From: Planctomycetales bacterium 4572_13
GTDB taxonomy: Bacteria > Planctomycetota > Phycisphaerae > Sedimentisphaerales > Anaerohalosphaeraceae
Assembly (NCBI GenBank): GCA_002084585.1
Contig: NBLM01000008.1
Span: forward strand, 1-46,007
Length of the DNA: 46,007 nt
Direction of reading: 5' to 3'
A program made the position numbers and the translations under genes. Shown here piece by piece: positions 21,868-30,615 of the stretch (positions within the stretch are counted from its first letter, which is position 1; the number at the start of each line of letters is the position of its first letter). The notes under the pieces are model-generated. The model had not been told where the DNA came from. It worked only from the letters and a program-made list of their open reading frames with translations, and searched no databases.

Positions 21868-22509
21868 ATGATGAACCAAAGAGGCCCAGTAGAACCTATA
21901 TCGAAAGCATTTTATTTTGGTATTTATCTCGGAGGCGCCATTTTGGGTGGAATCCTGATGGCTATTGCAATGTTTGCCATTATCGGTGGAACCGCCGCAT
22001 CAGAAAGTGGAGATTTTGATCCCGCAGCAGGCGGAGCCATTGCTGGTGCGGGAGTTCTTGTGTTACTTTTAGCCATTGCATGTCTTTTAGCAAGTAGTAT
22101 CGTTTTGTTTGTGTTGTATTACAAAATGTGGAATGCTATTCAGGATGGATATGCTCGCACGACCCCCGGCAAGGCGGTTGGCTTTATGTTTATCCCATTC
22201 TTTAACATCTACTGGATGTTCCAGGCAATCTGGGGGTACTCCAAAGATTACAATGAATTCCTCAGACGACATGCTATTGCGGCAAAACCATTATCCGAAG
22301 GGCTTTTTCTTGCCGCCTGTATCGTTCCTTGCTTAGGAATAATCCCGTTTGTGGGCTGGCTGGCAAGTATCGCCAATCTCGTCATATTTATTATCATCGT
22401 AAACGCCATTTGCGACTCCATTAATGCTCTGGCGTATATACAACCGCAGGCGGCAATTTTAGAGCCGGAATATGATGCACAGCAGGAGTTGCCGCATCAG
22501 GAAATGTAA
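21868..22509 (+). CDS. Multi-pass membrane protein of unknown function
   Basis: A 213-residue protein with about four membrane segments (about residues 14-40, 52-80, 105-125 and 150-185) and the conserved stretch TTPGKAVGFMFIPFFNIYW followed by MFQAIWGYSKDYN. This stretch recurs in bacterial membrane proteins that often accompany DUF4870 proteins. No enzyme motif is visible. It starts 38 nt after the DUF4870 gene with AAGGA as ribosome site and is followed 17 nt later by the zinc protein gene. Confidence 0.7.
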   Translation: MMNQRGPVEPISKAFYFGIYLGGAILGGILMAIAMFAIIGGTAASESGDFDPAAGGAIAGAGVLVLLLAIACLLASSIVLFVLYYKMWNAIQDGYARTTPGKAVGFMFIPFFNIYWMFQAIWGYSKDYNEFLRRHAIAAKPLSEGLFLAACIVPCLGIIPFVGWLASIANLVIFIIIVNAICDSINALAYIQPQAAILEPEYDAQQELPHQEM

Positions 22510-22526
22510 AAGGGACGGAATGAAAT

Positions 22527-23783
22527 ATGAAAAAGAAGAAAAAAATTAAGCGGCGTCAGCGGCCTGTTTGCGGGTTGTGCGGCAACCGCGGTAAACTAAC
22601 AAAAACAGAATGCTGCGGACAGTGGATTTGCGACGATGAGGACCAATATGTAGCTTTTTCTTATGCACGCAACAGTTGTCATCGCAATCACCGCCGCTAC
22701 ACCCTGTGCGGCTATCATGACGCCGAAGGGCATAAAGGCGACTGGAAAGATTGCAAACAATGCAGGGAAGATTTTTCTGACGATCTGGAAATGTATGTCG
22801 AGTATGGGACGAACGAGTACAACTTTGAAAAGCTCCCAAACCCGCCGTCGTTTGAGCCGACATATTGCAGCAAGTGCGGTGAACTCATTGTAAAAGCCAA
22901 CGGCGGCTATTCCGTCCGAAATGGTGTCTATACATGCAATAAATGCGACAGCGGACCACTTGAGCAACTAAACAAGTTCAACCCGCTGGCCGACCTTGAC
23001 CTTGACGATTGGGACGATGATGATGAAGATTGGGATGATGATTTTGAAGATTTTGACGATGACCGATCGGAGCGGCTTAGTTTTGGTAATGTTGAGGATA
23101 TTGCACCAAGCATTCGCCCCAGATTTGATGACATCTCGCTTCTGATTACCCAGTTTTGTGCCGATAGGGAAGCGGTTGTACTTGCTCTGCTGTGTATGGA
23201 TATGAATGTTACACTTTGTGTAGAATTTCCGCAAGTTATCCGCAAATGTAAAGCGGAAAGCTGGGCGTGCGGTATTATCCACGCTCTTGGTATAGTCAAT
23301 TTTCTGTCCGACCCTGAATCCGATCCACATATCAAAAGCTCCGAAATTTATCCGTTTTTCAAAGTCTCACAGGGAACGATGCAGTCCAAGTCATTAAAAA
23401 TCAGGGAGTTGCTTTGCACGGGTCCAATGGACCCAATGTGGTCATTGCCGGATATGCTGTTGAAAGACCCTATGCTGTGGTTCGTTCCAATGGATGGAAT
23501 GATGATCGACATCAGAGATGCCGCACCGGAAATACAGCAGAAGGCACTGGATGATGGACTTATCCCCATACTTCCTGACGAAATGAAACGACAAATCGAC
23601 GAACAAAAGGAAATAATGGAAGAAGCCGCTCGTTCGATGATTTCAGGGATGCCCAAAACCCTTCCTTCAAAATCCAGCGGCCAAAAAACAAACATCAAAA
23701 TCGCCGATTATCTGCCGGACGACTCAAAGCATTCGACACCACCGGAAAAACTACCACTGTTTGACCCGCCTGAAAAAGAGTGA
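22527..23783 (+). CDS. Zinc-finger protein with acidic linker and DUF6398-like domain
   Basis: A 418-residue cytoplasmic protein. The N-terminal 160 residues hold many Cys/His pairs: CGLCG, CCGQWIC, CGYHDAEGH, CKQC, then a ribbon CSKC...CNKC, all probable zinc ligands. Residues about 160-195 are almost purely D/W/E. The second half contains 'WACGIIHALGIVNFL' and 'SSEIYPFFKVSQGTMQSKS', the DUF6398 pattern, whose helices resemble a cyclin/TFIIB-type repeat with a helix-turn-helix. The lysine-rich start (MKKKKKIKRRQ) suits nucleic-acid binding. Function unknown; RNA or DNA binding is inferred. It is last in the cluster. Confidence 0.7.
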   Translation: MKKKKKIKRRQRPVCGLCGNRGKLTKTECCGQWICDDEDQYVAFSYARNSCHRNHRRYTLCGYHDAEGHKGDWKDCKQCREDFSDDLEMYVEYGTNEYNFEKLPNPPSFEPTYCSKCGELIVKANGGYSVRNGVYTCNKCDSGPLEQLNKFNPLADLDLDDWDDDDEDWDDDFEDFDDDRSERLSFGNVEDIAPSIRPRFDDISLLITQFCADREAVVLALLCMDMNVTLCVEFPQVIRKCKAESWACGIIHALGIVNFLSDPESDPHIKSSEIYPFFKVSQGTMQSKSLKIRELLCTGPMDPMWSLPDMLLKDPMLWFVPMDGMMIDIRDAAPEIQQKALDDGLIPILPDEMKRQIDEQKEIMEEAARSMISGMPKTLPSKSSGQKTNIKIADYLPDDSKHSTPPEKLPLFDPPEKE

Positions 23784-23813
23784 GGAACATTCACTGATCA
23801 ATCTCATAAGTTC

Positions 23814-23842
23814 TTGATAATCCGGCTTTAGGTTGCTATGAT
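23814..23842 (+). promoter_or_regulatory. smpB promoter, leaderless
   Basis: TTGATA (23814-23819), 17-nt spacer, TATGAT (23837-23842). Start of transcription falls on ATG 23850. Two further in-frame ATGs (23838, 23841) lie inside the -10 box and cannot be used by this transcript. Confidence 0.7.
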
Positions 23843-23849
23843 GCCGCCA

Positions 23850-24326
23850 ATGGCAAAGGGTAAAAGTGTAAAATCTGATGTGAATCCGGTCATCAAGAAC
23901 AAAAAGGCCTATCATAATTTTGAACTGGTCGAGAAGATCGAGGCAGGGATTTCACTGCTTGGAACCGAGGTCAAGAGCTTGCGGAACAAGCACTGCGACC
24001 TGGATGCCTGCTACGGGCGGATCATCGGCGATGAGGTGTGGCTGGTGGGTTGCAAGATCGCCCAATACGACCGCGGCGGCTATACCAACCATGACCCCCT
24101 GCGGAAACGAAAACTGCTGCTGCATAAATCCCAGATCAAGAAAATCCGCACCAAACTGGAACAGCGGGGGTTTACGCTGGTCCCGACAAAGATTTACTTT
24201 AACTCGCGGGGCATTGCCAAGGTACAACTGGCTCTGGCAACGGGCAAAAAACAGTATGATAAACGCGCCAAAATGATCGATCAACAGCAGAAAAGAGACC
24301 TCAGCCGGAGCATGAAACGATACTGA
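23850..24326 (+). CDS. smpB: SsrA-binding protein SmpB
   Basis: A 158-residue protein of usual size that binds tmRNA and places it in stalled ribosomes. Motifs: NPVIKNKKAYHNFELVEKIE (20 residues at the N-terminus), AGISLLGTEVKSLR, GYTNHDPLRKRKLLLHK and the C-terminal tail KKQYDKRAKM with RDLSRSMKRY, which inserts into the mRNA channel. I chose ATG 23850 over 23838 because the two upstream ATGs are part of the promoter -10 box. It is followed by DUF1844, trpC and tauE-like genes. Tagged proteins feed ClpXP, and clpX is in the same window. Confidence 0.95.
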   Translation: MAKGKSVKSDVNPVIKNKKAYHNFELVEKIEAGISLLGTEVKSLRNKHCDLDACYGRIIGDEVWLVGCKIAQYDRGGYTNHDPLRKRKLLLHKSQIKKIRTKLEQRGFTLVPTKIYFNSRGIAKVQLALATGKKQYDKRAKMIDQQQKRDLSRSMKRY

Positions 24327-24425
24327 GGGGAATTCTAAATCCGAAACAAATACAAAAAATATAAAATCCTAAACGAATTCTTAAAAATAGTTGGTTTTTG
24401 CATCTGAACTCAGGAGAGTAAAAAA

Positions 24426-24809
24426 ATGGCAGACGACAAAAAGAAAATTATTGTTGATGAGGATTGGAAAGAGCAGGCCCAAAAGGAAAAAGAGGAACTG
24501 AAAGAAAAAGAAAAGGTCGAACACGAAAAAGAGCCGCAACCCCGGCCGCAAATGCCGGAGGCAAATTTTTCGGGGCTGGTCAGTATGCTGGCAACACAGG
24601 CCTTTTATGCACTGGGCTTGATCCGGCCCGAAGGGGACGAGGACAAGAAAGTTGAGCCGGATTGGGATGTCGCGAAATTTAATATCGATATGCTGGGGAT
24701 GCTGGAAGAAAAATGCAAAGGCAATCTGACCGACGAAGAGGCCGGTCTGATCAAATCCTCGTTGGATCAATTGCGAATGCTGTTTGTCCAACTTTCAAAG
24801 AAGGATTGA
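24426..24809 (+). CDS. DUF1844 family protein
   Basis: A 127-residue cytoplasmic protein. Residues 1-45 are highly charged and repetitive (K/E rich), the rest is the DUF1844 domain: FSGLVSMLATQAFYALGLI, DVAKFNIDMLGMLEEKCKGN and LDQLRMLFVQL. The family is widespread in Deltaproteobacteria and planctomycetes and has no known function. CAGGAGAG precedes ATG 24426. The stop is 4 nt before the trpC GTG, so the two are probably coupled. Confidence 0.85.
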   Translation: MADDKKKIIVDEDWKEQAQKEKEELKEKEKVEHEKEPQPRPQMPEANFSGLVSMLATQAFYALGLIRPEGDEDKKVEPDWDVAKFNIDMLGMLEEKCKGNLTDEEAGLIKSSLDQLRMLFVQLSKKD

Positions 24810-24813
24810 GCTT

Positions 24814-25629
24814 GTGGCGAGTATTCTTGACAAGATCATCGCGGACAAATGCATTGAGGTTGCCCGCTGTAAAGAACAGCGACCGATTGAACTACTGAAA
24901 GAGCGGATATGCGGACTGAAAAAATGCCGTAACTTTTATGCCGCGGTCAGTAAGCCGAACCCGCGCGGGCTAAATGTCATCGCCGAGGTCAAAAAGGCCT
25001 CGCCCTCGGCGGGGCTGATCCGGGCGGATTTTGATCCCGTGCAGATTGCCAAAACCTACGCCCAATGCGGGGCGGACGCGATCAGTGTATTGACCGATGA
25101 GACATATTTTCAGGGCAAGCTGGACTATCTGACCGCTGTTAAAGAGGCGGTAAGTATTCCTGTTTTGCGAAAAGACTTTATCGTTGATGTGTATCAGATT
25201 TATGAAGCCCGCGCCGCTGGAGCGGATGCGGTCTTGCTGATCGCCGAGGCACTCAAACCCGCAGCGTTGATGGACCTGCTGATATTGGCTAATGAGTTGA
25301 CGCTAACCGCCCTGATCGAGGTTCACGGTGCCGATTCGCTCCTACAGATGCGAAGTCTGATCGGGTTTCCGCAAAAAAATTACAGCGTTCTGGGCATTAA
25401 CAACCGCGATTTAACGACGATGCAGGTGGACATCAATAACACCGCCCGGCTGGCAGAGCTGGTTGACGACCGAAAAGAACTGATCGCCGAAAGCGGCATT
25501 AAAACCCGCGACGATGTCGAAAAATTAATTCGCGTTGGTGTCGGCGGCGTCCTGATCGGACAGACGCTGTGCGAAAGCGAACGCATCGAGGATAAATTCA
25601 ACGAACTGTTCAACCCGGGCGGCCATTAA
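24814..25629 (+). CDS. trpC: Indole-3-glycerol phosphate synthase
   Basis: A 271-residue TIM barrel of standard length that closes the indole ring in tryptophan synthesis. Motifs: VIAEVKKASPSAG with the catalytic lysine, ISVLTDETYFQG, VLRKDFIVDVYQIYEARAAG (20 residues), ALIEVHG, LGINNRDL, IAESGIKTRDD and GVLIGQTLC. I start at GTG 24814 with AAGGA 9 nt before; an in-frame TTG 30 nt upstream lies inside the previous gene. Other trp genes are not in the window. The permease gene follows after 2 nt. Confidence 0.95.
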   Translation: MASILDKIIADKCIEVARCKEQRPIELLKERICGLKKCRNFYAAVSKPNPRGLNVIAEVKKASPSAGLIRADFDPVQIAKTYAQCGADAISVLTDETYFQGKLDYLTAVKEAVSIPVLRKDFIVDVYQIYEARAAGADAVLLIAEALKPAALMDLLILANELTLTALIEVHGADSLLQMRSLIGFPQKNYSVLGINNRDLTTMQVDINNTARLAELVDDRKELIAESGIKTRDDVEKLIRVGVGGVLIGQTLCESERIEDKFNELFNPGGH

Positions 25630-25631
25630 TC

Positions 25632-26438
25632 GTGGATGTCGCTATTCTTATCATCATCGGTTTAGGCATGGGGGTTATTGGCGGAATGCTGGGTATCGGC
25701 GGCGCTGTGTTTCTCATCCCGGCGTTGACTTTTACGCTCGGTGAAAATCAACATCTGTATCAGGCCGCGGCGATGATTTGCATTTTCTTCGTTTCCGGCT
25801 CTGCTTTGATCGCACACCGTAAAGCCAAAGCTATCTCCAAAGAGGTTCTGATCCGTCTGATTCCGGCGGCGATGCTGGGCATCGTTGGCGGGGTCGCACT
25901 GAGCAATTGCTCATTCTTTGAAGGGGACAGGGACTATCTCCTCGCCCGACTGTTCGGAGGGTTTCTTGTGTATGTGGCATTTTACAACGCCCTTCGCCTG
26001 TATCGCAGTATGAAACAGCACCGGAATCTGGAACGGGATGAGCCGCTACAACGACCGAAAACCGTTCCCGCCGCTTTGTGTGGACTGGCAACAGGGTTAG
26101 CTTCCGGCTTGCTGGGGATCGGGGCCGGAACCGTCTCAACACCGCTGCAGCAGTTCTCCCTGAAACGCCCGTTGCGGGAGGCGATGAGTAATTCAGCGGC
26201 GGCCATCGTCAGCATCTCCTGGCTGGGCGCGATCTACAAAAACGCCACACTGGCCCAACACGGAATCGGTGTTACCGAATCGCTCAGAATCGCCGTCTGC
26301 ATCATCCCCGGCGCGATCATCGGTGGCTACATCGGCGGACACCTTATGCACGCCCTGCCGAAAAACATCGTCCGGGCGGTCTTTATCGCCGTCTGCATCA
26401 TCGCCGCCGTCAAACTGCTGACGGTCTCGCCGAGTTGA
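25632..26438 (+). CDS. TauE/SafE family membrane transporter
   Basis: A 268-residue integral membrane protein starting with GTG 25632, two nt after trpC. About eight membrane segments are visible. The repeated family motif appears as GMGVIGGMLGIGGAVFLIPAL near the N-terminus (quoted to 20: GMGVIGGMLGIGGAVFLIPA) and again as LATGLASGLLGIGAGTVSTP at about 155-175. Members export sulfite, sulfoacetate or similar small anions; the substrate here is unknown. Its tail end is convergent with the cyclophilin operon. Confidence 0.87.
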   Translation: MDVAILIIIGLGMGVIGGMLGIGGAVFLIPALTFTLGENQHLYQAAAMICIFFVSGSALIAHRKAKAISKEVLIRLIPAAMLGIVGGVALSNCSFFEGDRDYLLARLFGGFLVYVAFYNALRLYRSMKQHRNLERDEPLQRPKTVPAALCGLATGLASGLLGIGAGTVSTPLQQFSLKRPLREAMSNSAAAIVSISWLGAIYKNATLAQHGIGVTESLRIAVCIIPGAIIGGYIGGHLMHALPKNIVRAVFIAVCIIAAVKLLTVSPS

Positions 26439-26479
26439 CCGTTTTAGATTAACGCACGAGACGCAAAATCCACAAAATT

Positions 26480-26560
26480 ACACTGCCCTTTCAGGGCGAA
26501 ACCTTTTCGTTTCCTTGGGCTATGTTAGGCCGGCCTTTCAGGCCGCTATCTACATAAATC
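26480..26560. repeat. GC-hairpin cluster in the tauE-cyclophilin convergent gap
   Basis: CTGCCCTTTCAGGGC-type stem, then GGGCTATGTTAGGCC and GGCCGGCCTTTCAGGCCGC stems. Same building plan as the other clusters. It separates two convergent transcription units and could end both, though no T-run is present. Confidence 0.6.
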
Positions 26561-26635
26561 CAAGGATACCAACCAAGATTTCCAAGCGGTATCATCGGGC
26601 TTACTTGCGCCGCCTCGCTTTTCTGTCCGGCGTTA

Positions 26636-27136
26636 TTACTCCATCACTTTGAGAGACAGAATTTCGACCGGTTCGGCGGGGACATCGTCGTGGTGGCCGG
26701 CGCGGGTAGTTTTAACTTCGGCGATGGCATCGACAATGTCCATTCCATCGGTTACTTTGCCGAAAACGGCATAGCCGATCTGCGACGGCGACGGGCCGGT
26801 GTAGTTGAGGAAATCGTTGTCGGCATGATTGATGAAGAACTGGTTGGTTGCACTGTCCGGATCACCGGTGCGGGCCATGGCCAGTGTGCCGCGGTCGTTC
26901 TTGAGACCGTTGGCCGCCTCGTTGATGATCGGGGCATTATTGGACTTGGAATTCATCGTTTTGTCCATGCCGCCGCCCTGAACCATAAAGCCCTTGATGA
27001 CGCGATGAAAGATCGTGCCGTCATAAGTCCCGTTGTCCGCGTATTCCAGAAAGTTTTTCACTGTTACCGGCGCCGCTTCGGCATCCAGTTCGATGGTCAT
27101 ATCGCCCAGGGTCGTTTTCATTTGAAGTGTTGTCAT
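26636..27136 (-). CDS. Peptidyl-prolyl cis-trans isomerase, cyclophilin type (cytoplasmic)
   Basis: A 166-residue single-domain cyclophilin without a signal sequence. Active-site motifs are [14 protein letters not shown], the arginine-containing strand, [20 protein letters not shown] and NDFLNY, then [19 protein letters not shown] (19 residues). It speeds proline isomerisation during folding. GGAG precedes ATG 27136. It sits 15 nt downstream of a secreted paralogue, so the pair is an operon with one enzyme for the cytoplasm and one for the envelope. Confidence 0.93.
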   Translation of the reverse strand: MTTLQMKTTLGDMTIELDAEAAPVTVKNFLEYADNGTYDGTIFHRVIKGFMVQGGGMDKTMNSKSNNAPIINEAANGLKNDRGTLAMARTGDPDSATNQFFINHADNDFLNYTGPSPSQIGYAVFGKVTDGMDIVDAIAEVKTTRAGHHDDVPAEPVEILSLKVME

Positions 27137-27151
27137 AATTTCTCCGTGTTT

Positions 27152-27898
27152 CTAATCGTTATCATTCTTGTCATATTCGCAGTCATGGACATCTTTGTCA
27201 TGACCCTTATGTTCATCGTGTCCTTCGTTGTGGTTTTCGCACCTCGGAACCTTGATCACAGTTACCAATTTGATCGTAACCGGTTCGACCGGTACTGTCC
27301 CATGGGAGCCGACTTTTCTGGTGGGAACGGCCGCAATTGCATCGACCACATCCATCCCTTTGACGACCTTTCCGAATACGGCATAGCCGGGTTTGCTTTT
27401 GCTGCCATTTAGGAAGGCGTTGTCTTTGTGATTGATAAAAAACTGGCTGGTGGCGCTGTCGGGGTCATTCGTTCGAGCCATGGCGAGGGTTCCGCGATTA
27501 TTGCGGAGCCCATTGTCGGATTCATTCTTGATCGGTGGTTTCGTCTCTTTCTTCTGCATATCGGAAGTAAAGCCGCCGCCCTGGATCATAAAATCCTTGA
27601 TCACGCGGTGGAAGATCGTTCCATTGTAGAAATCGGACTCAGCATATTTCAGGAAATTGGCCACCGACATCGGGGCCTTGTCCACGAACAATTCGATTTG
27701 AATCTCACCCTTGTTCGTTACCATTTTAACGACCGGATTGGGAGTTTCTTGCTCCTGTTCGGCAATGGGCGTCTCTTTGACCTCGGCTTTATTGGGGTCT
27801 GCCGCATTGGGATCGGCCGGGATCTTATCTTCTGCCCGGGCAACTGACATAAAAGACACCAAACAACTCAAGGCCAAAATCAATCGCATCTGCTTCAT
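27152..27898 (-). CDS. Exported cyclophilin with His-rich C-terminal tail
   Basis: A 248-residue cyclophilin. Residues 1-22 from ATG 27898 ([20 protein letters not shown]) form a signal peptide, then a Pro/Asn-rich linker with [12 protein letters not shown], then the cyclophilin domain ([53 protein letters not shown]). The end is unusual: [17 protein letters not shown] flanked by two cysteines, a likely metal-binding tail. GGAGG lies 5 nt before ATG 27898, which is preferred over the GTG 12 nt upstream. Extracytoplasmic foldase, first gene of the pair. Confidence 0.9.
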   Translation of the reverse strand: MKQMRLILALSCLVSFMSVARAEDKIPADPNAADPNKAEVKETPIAEQEQETPNPVVKMVTNKGEIQIELFVDKAPMSVANFLKYAESDFYNGTIFHRVIKDFMIQGGGFTSDMQKKETKPPIKNESDNGLRNNRGTLAMARTNDPDSATSQFFINHKDNAFLNGSKSKPGYAVFGKVVKGMDVVDAIAAVPTRKVGSHGTVPVEPVTIKLVTVIKVPRCENHNEGHDEHKGHDKDVHDCEYDKNDND

Positions 27899-27981
27899 AA
27901 TAACCTCCACTTTAATGTTTCGTCTGATTTACTGAACACCAATAGTGTACAGAAATTCCGGTATAATGTCAAAGGTGAGAC

Positions 27982-28704
27982 TTATTTTTTAGGACGGGTT
28001 ATCGTAAATATTATAAATGTCAGAGGGATCGCCGAGGCCATCCCAAACAGCGCCGCGACCACCTCAGGCCAATCAAACGGGCGGTCAAAAAGCGGGGTTG
28101 TCGCTTTGATCACAATCAGCAACGCTATCGGTGCGGCCAGCGATCGCATCAGCCATGAGCCGAGTCCGATGTGCCAGTTTCCGCGGCGAGCGATGTACCG
28201 AATCCAGATCAGTGTAAAGGCAGTATAGGCGGTGAAATGGAACAGCGTGTCCAAATAGTACTCTGGATACAATGACAGTAGATTTGACATATTGGAAATG
28301 ATGAAAATAAAAACAGCGGATACGGTCAACAAGGCCGACCAAAAACCCAGCATTGATAACACCCCAAGCCCCAGCGCCACACCAAACAGGTTCGCCATAA
28401 AATCCATCACATCCGCCGACCGGCCAACGCGCGACTGTAAATATTCATCGATGACGCCATACCAAACAACCGCAACCAGAACCAGCCAGACTTTTGAACG
28501 GTTCCAACGGACTTTGTGATAGGGACTGACGGCGAACCAAACCAGAAAGGTTAATGCGAAATAAGCCAGGACATGCATGGTTTTGTCGCTCATGCCGCTT
28601 TGCCGCGCAACATCCGGGACGGGGATATGGGTCAGCCAGAAGATGAGCGGCCAGTAAATCCCCAGCACGAGTAAAACGGTCTTATGCCGTCGTAATAGTT
28701 TCAT
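27982..28704 (-). CDS. VanZ-like family membrane protein
   Basis: A 240-residue protein with about six membrane segments. The N-terminal half shows the VanZ pattern: SDKTMHVLAYFALTFLVWF (19 residues) and GVIDEYLQSRVGRSADVMDF with ANLFGVALG. VanZ lowers teicoplanin binding in enterococci, but most family members are of unknown function. The C-terminal half contains two further helices. It begins 3 nt after the stop of the upstream membrane-protein gene and is thus co-expressed with it. Confidence 0.82.
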   Translation of the reverse strand: MKLLRRHKTVLLVLGIYWPLIFWLTHIPVPDVARQSGMSDKTMHVLAYFALTFLVWFAVSPYHKVRWNRSKVWLVLVAVVWYGVIDEYLQSRVGRSADVMDFMANLFGVALGLGVLSMLGFWSALLTVSAVFIFIISNMSNLLSLYPEYYLDTLFHFTAYTAFTLIWIRYIARRGNWHIGLGSWLMRSLAAPIALLIVIKATTPLFDRPFDWPEVVAALFGMASAIPLTFIIFTITRPKK

Positions 28705-28707
28705 CGT

Positions 28708-29703
28708 TTAAGGATTTTGCTCCGGCGGTATCGGTGGAATTGATGCGGTCGGCACAACAACCGGATCCGGGGTGTTCTGAAAAGCATCAAACTGCGGGCC
28801 GAACTGAGCTAGATAGAAAAGCGAATAGGCCCGCCGCCATACCAAAATCGGCAGCATCAGGACGGTTCCTATGTACGGAATCATGAGAAAACACGCTGCA
28901 CAGCAACAGGTTACAAGAACCGCAGTGAGAACGATCATCCCAATCGCCAGCCCGATTACAAATAAAAACAGCAGGTAGAGGGTAAACGGACCTTTATTAG
29001 CCATCAGCAACGACCAGAACTCTTTCCAACCCTCCGTCACTGTACACCGGCGAAGCGACATAATCGGAACCACAAAATCATCTGTTAATAATTTGATTCC
29101 CGAAAGGGTCATCACAACCATAATAATACAAAAAACCAAAAGAAAGCCCCACACCACATTGGCCAATGCGAAACCCGCGAGACCCGTATTCAAAAAGGAA
29201 ATCCCGATCACCACCAGCGGCACAATAAACAGGATGGATACAACGAATCCGGCCAACCCAAGGGCCAATCGAAACAGAAATAAGCTGTTCGCCTGCTGGG
29301 CGTATTGTTTCCAAGGAGCAACAACCTCGCCTTTATTCTGTGCCACACAGTTAAAAAACATGAATTGACCCCGACTCCTGATCCACATAAACACCAGCAA
29401 CAAAACAACGATAATCAGTATCGCAAGAGTACCTATTCTAATGACCATCGGAAGATTTTCAAGAACGGCCTCCTTGGCATTGTGTATTCCCTGCTGAAAA
29501 TCAGGATATTGTTCACGGGAACCCCAATTGCCAAAATTGAAATTCAGATTGCCGCCGCTGCCCAATGCGGCCAGCCATGCACAAAAGCCAATGGCAAACC
29601 ATTTGGCAATATCAAACGGGCGAAAGAGAACTTGCTTTGTTTTTTCGATTGCGGCACCGATGGGTTCTATAACGCTGATTTGACGCGATTGAGTCGTATC
29701 CAT
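28708..29703 (-). CDS. Integral membrane protein of unknown function
   Basis: A 331-residue protein with about six membrane segments, starting at ATG 29703 behind TAAGGAG. The N-terminus has FRPFDIAKWFAIGFCAWLAA, a stretch I have seen in a family of bacterial membrane proteins with no assigned role; a middle loop contains WIRSRGQFMFFNCVAQNKGE. The last 30 residues are proline-rich. It forms a two-gene unit with the VanZ-like gene. I do not recognise a function. Confidence 0.7.
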   Translation of the reverse strand: MDTTQSRQISVIEPIGAAIEKTKQVLFRPFDIAKWFAIGFCAWLAALGSGGNLNFNFGNWGSREQYPDFQQGIHNAKEAVLENLPMVIRIGTLAILIIVVLLLVFMWIRSRGQFMFFNCVAQNKGEVVAPWKQYAQQANSLFLFRLALGLAGFVVSILFIVPLVVIGISFLNTGLAGFALANVVWGFLLVFCIIMVVMTLSGIKLLTDDFVVPIMSLRRCTVTEGWKEFWSLLMANKGPFTLYLLFLFVIGLAIGMIVLTAVLVTCCCAACFLMIPYIGTVLMLPILVWRRAYSLFYLAQFGPQFDAFQNTPDPVVVPTASIPPIPPEQNP

Positions 29704-29737
29704 CTGCAAACTCCTTACATTAAACCCGAAGTTTCAA

Positions 29738-29835
29738 TTCTTTCGCCCCTTCGGGGCTTTGTGTAGCATTAGCCATCTTTCCGGGGGTTTACACCCCCGG
29801 CTATTATACCCTGACCCCTCCGGGGCCTTTTGTTC
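29738..29835. repeat. GC-hairpin cluster upstream of the membrane-protein gene
   Basis: The clearest single unit in the window: CGCCCCTTCGGGGC, about 24 nt spacer, CCGGGGGTTTACACCCCCGG followed by CTATTATA, then GACCCCTCCGGGGCC. It lies between hisF (end) and the next gene on the same strand. Confidence 0.75.
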
Positions 29836-29847
29836 GGATTTCCCACA

Positions 29848-30615
29848 CTATACAGGACGCACGGGAACGCCGTGCTGTTTCAAAAAATCTTTGGTTTCTT
29901 TGATGGAATAGGTTCCGTAGTGGAAAATCGAGGCGGCCAGAACAGCGTCGGCCTTTCCCTCACCGAGGACTTCGGTCAGTGATTCCAGCGTACCCGCCCC
30001 CCCGGAAGCGATAACGGGGATGTTGACTGCTTCGGCGACCGCACGAGTCAGTTCGATATCATAGCCAGCCTGTGTACCGTCGGCATCCATGCTGGTCAGC
30101 AGGATTTCGCCGGCTCCGAGTTTTTCGGCCCGTATCGCCCACTCAATCGCGTCAATATCCGTCGGCTCCGAGCCGGCCTTGACGGTTACATGCCATTTGC
30201 CGGTTGTGTTCGATGTTCGGCGAGCATCAATCGCCAGTACAACGCATTGGCTGCCAAATCGCTCGGCAGACTCATGTAGAATATCCGGATTTTTCACCGC
30301 GGCAGTATTGATGGAACACTTGTCCGCACCGCTTCGCAACAGCAGACCAATCTCATCGGCCTTGGTAATGCCGCCGCCAACAGTAAACGGAATAAACACA
30401 TTGGCCGCGACTTTTTCGACCAGATCGACAATCGTTTTATTCGACCGCAGCGTCGCTGTGATGTCCAGAAAGACCAACTCATCAGCACCTTCATCGCTGT
30501 ACTTTTTCCCCAGTTCAATCGGATCGCCCGCATCCCGCAGGTTCAGGAAGTTGACACCCTTAACAACACGGTTATCCTTAACATCCAGACAGGGAATGAT
30601 TCGTTTGGTCAACAT
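29848..30615 (-). CDS. hisF: Imidazole glycerol phosphate synthase cyclase subunit
   Basis: A 255-residue TIM barrel with the catalytic aspartates D11 (IIPCLDVKD) and D130 (VLAIDARR), and the phosphate loops VGGGI and ASGGAGT. Together with HisH it converts PRFAR and ammonia into imidazole glycerol phosphate and AICAR, linking histidine and purine synthesis. I use ATG 30615, which overlaps the hisH stop by one base; a longer frame upstream has no homology. Other his genes are not here. Confidence 0.97.
   Translation of the reverse strand: MLTKRIIPCLDVKDNRVVKGVNFLNLRDAGDPIELGKKYSDEGADELVFLDITATLRSNKTIVDLVEKVAANVFIPFTVGGGITKADEIGLLLRSGADKCSINTAAVKNPDILHESAERFGSQCVVLAIDARRTSNTTGKWHVTVKAGSEPTDIDAIEWAIRAEKLGAGEILLTSMDADGTQAGYDIELTRAVAEAVNIPVIASGGAGTLESLTEVLGEGKADAVLAASIFHYGTYSIKETKDFLKQHGVPVRPV

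Noticed and set aside
24784-24813. TTG 24784 as start of trpC
   Set aside because: It lies inside the DUF1844 gene and adds ten residues not typical of the family; GTG 24814 has AAGGA at good distance.
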